From positions 69,984,578-70,048,577 of the forward strand of contig CM051029.1 in assembly GCA_027627225.1 (NCBI GenBank): DNA of 64,000 nt, in the 5' to 3' direction. Within the stretch, counting starts at the first letter, position 1. The number at the start of each line of letters is the position of its first letter. The notes under the pieces were generated by a model. It made no database searches. It was not told where the DNA came from and saw only the letters and a program-made list of their open reading frames with translations. Below, one piece after another: positions 62,203-64,000 of this stretch. The position numbers and the translations under genes were made by a program. Source of the stretch: Congeria kusceri (Eukaryota > Mollusca > Bivalvia > Myida > Dreissenidae).

Positions 62203-63120
62203 TTCAGTTTATTTTATTTTTATTAGTTCCATTAGGTCCAAAGACCCATGACGACAACATATTTACATAAAGCAATATGGCAGGACAGAGTATAGAACCG
62301 AAATAACTAAACAAGTACATGTATACAATGTTTGTTGCTTATGGAGCATACAATTATGATACACTTTAAAACACGTTGGAGATGGAGATGGCGCTATGAT
62401 ATTTTACTAAACAGGATAAGAATAGAGTAGTGAAACATATAAGGTGGAGATATAACTATAAAGAGACATACGCTTGCGAGCCTAACAATTTCAAATACAT
62501 ATAAGTCACATGATTAGAACATACATTAAAAAAATAATTTGTTAAAATCTCAGTACATACTTACAGTAACAAAAAGTATAACAACAGTCTTGTTAGTAAA
62601 AATAGTCATATAAGGACTGATTTCTTAACTCAAAGGAATAAAGTATATAAGCCCCTCAATTTCTAAGCAGCTTTTTGTTTTTTGTTTGAAGTAGTTGTAT
62701 GAATTTTTGCAATTTTTGGCCTGGTGCGAAAATATCTGGGTATATATTTAGCACGTAAACAATTATATAAAACACATTCCATAATAAAGTGATATTCATC
62801 TTCTATCGTATTACATAAAAAGCATGTTCTGTTTTCAACTGGTGTGGCTTTTGGTCTATTCCATCGGCCTGTTTCTATATGTAATCTATGAGATGAAAAA
62901 CGTTATTTTGTAATATACAATCGATTTTTTTTTGCAGTTAACTAGGCTCAGGTAGTCATGGTATTCATAAGACTTGATGTTATTATACAACAGGGCTCTA
63001 CTAGACTCGCTCAATCGACTTGACCAGTTTTGTACAAATGCGTCTTTTAGACGTTGGTTAACGATTAATAAAAACACTTTAACATCTCCAACGCCTTGCA
63101 TTATCCACACATCGTGAAGC
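62203..63120 (-). pseudogene. LINE (non-LTR retrotransposon) 3' end, decayed
   Basis: On the minus strand, NQRL.D.FVQ.W..RL..SSRA..Y..IKSYEY..YL (63110-62930) continues in a shifted frame as SHRLHIETGRWNR, then C..C...EDEYHFIMEC..Y, LR.KYIPRYF. This is the C-terminal part of mollusc LINE reverse-transcriptase proteins with a zinc-knuckle-like CFLC. An A9 run near 62925 and an in-frame stop just after break it. The AT-rich 3' tail ends near 62203 (CTAATGGAACTAATAA). Confidence 0.75.
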
Positions 63121-64000
63121 CTAAGAAACAGAGGAGCATTTTAACTTGTGAGCACTATCGTTTTAACATTGTGTAAACTTTTTTAACAAATTTGTTTTCA
63201 TTACACTGTAATAGTTTTATCCAATATTTAATAATGTTATAATGCCTCATAGTCTGCATAGAAAACCTAGCCAGTTCACCATAAACAAAGTCATTATGTG
63301 TACTCTTTTGAACGCAAAGAATACTTTTGCAAAGTTGCTAATTAATACTTCAGAGAAAAATGCTGATTTTTTTATCACTTTTGGTCAAATGTTTGTTCTA
63401 ACTTTGACTTTATTTTATTTTATTTGTATTTCCTCCTCTACCTGGATAATTTGTCTAAAATGACCAAGAAATTAAAAATAAAACAAAAAATGTGGCCTTA
63501 CTATATCAGTTGTTTAATATATTAGCCTATGTTTGGTAAGCAAGTACAATAATTCGGGTAGTGGTCCCCATACCGGACACGATGTTCACCCGGGTACTCC
63601 GAATCGCCCCACAGCACCGAGCCACACCAAAATTTAAAAACGACTTTCAGTAAAATAATCAAATGCAAAAAAGTCTCCTTTATAGTACATAAGGTGTTAT
63701 CATTTGATGACAAGTGTCTGGGTTCTGATATGCTTAAAAAATGGTAGCATTGTAAACTGATTGCAGTCAACATTTATACTACATTTAGTCGGTGTGGGTG
63801 AAAAGTAAACTAAGTATGGACGACGGGTCACACTCCGCGGCCGCACACATTGCAGACAGGACCCAATAACTACGAAATTCGACGACTGTAGTTATATGGT
63901 ACCTACATCTCGTAAAAATTGTTCAGTTTAGTGCTTTAAAATTACATGTTGCATACCGAAATGCCAAAATGAAATTGTATTTACCATAAAAAATAAGACT
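63121..64000. other. Right edge, nothing assigned
   Basis: No supported gene. A minus-strand frame (63522-63773) contains VLWGDSEYPGEHR..YGD.YPNYC, which reads like protein but has no flanking splice logic that I could confirm. NotI-like GCGGCCGC occurs at about 63838. Confidence 0.35.

Noticed and set aside
63522..63773. Minus-strand ORF with YPGEHR..YGDHYPNYC as a gene exon
   Set aside because: It looks protein-like over about 25 residues, but no splice sites or family could be confirmed at the window edge.

Overview
This is a eukaryotic (metazoan) window. It is AT-rich, with long introns, GT-AG splice sites, LTR, LINE, Helentron-like and foldback elements, and large satellite arrays. The satellite monomers, the Helentron-type repeat ends, the stand-alone zinc-loop His-Me endonuclease ORF and a mollusc-type LINE tail all point to a bivalve, perhaps a heterodont such as Dreissena. 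That species guess rests on memory of repeat families and is not proven here.

0-9 kb is a transposon-rich flank. It holds the C-terminal part of a Mutator-like transposase running off the left edge, an intact 122-aa homing-endonuclease-like ORF (-), and an LTR retrotransposon (3910-7195) with decayed gag, no pol and an AACC target duplication. 9.0-25.5 kb holds the one gene recognised with confidence, NUFIP1 (+), the box C/D snoRNP assembly factor. It has ten exons, 9036-24897, reconstructed in frame to 515 codons plus stop. Its introns carry a ~165-bp satellite, a 27-bp minisatellite, four Helentron-like elements or fragments and a tRNA-like SINE.

26-37 kb is nested transposons. One Helentron-like element (26600-32523) is split by a second in opposite orientation (27202-31536), itself split by a 2-kb insert (28132-30157) carrying promoter-like motifs. 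Next comes a young LTR element (32851-36653, minus) with near-identical LTRs, PBS, PPT and an ATAG target duplication, but most of pol deleted.

38-50 kb (minus strand) holds secreted, cysteine-rich genes. Two tandem paralogues (45444-48558 and 48691-50225) each encode a predicted 166-aa protein: short signal sequence, three six-cysteine modules, a Gly/Ser linker and one EGF domain, every intron in phase 1. Downstream lie a Thr/Ser-rich exon (44368-44532) and a terminal ShKT exon (38369-38517), either part of a longer isoform or the end of a third gene. This is the most interesting coding content.

52-60 kb is a satellite domain with mirror-like order: two inverted 21-bp satellite blocks (53936-54400 and 57500-59370) and two inverted GAT/ATC tracts enclose a 2-kb array of 12-bp GATC-containing units. 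Long apparent ORFs there come from repeat units divisible by three. 62-63 kb is a decayed LINE 3' end. No rRNA, CRISPR or prokaryotic operon was seen.
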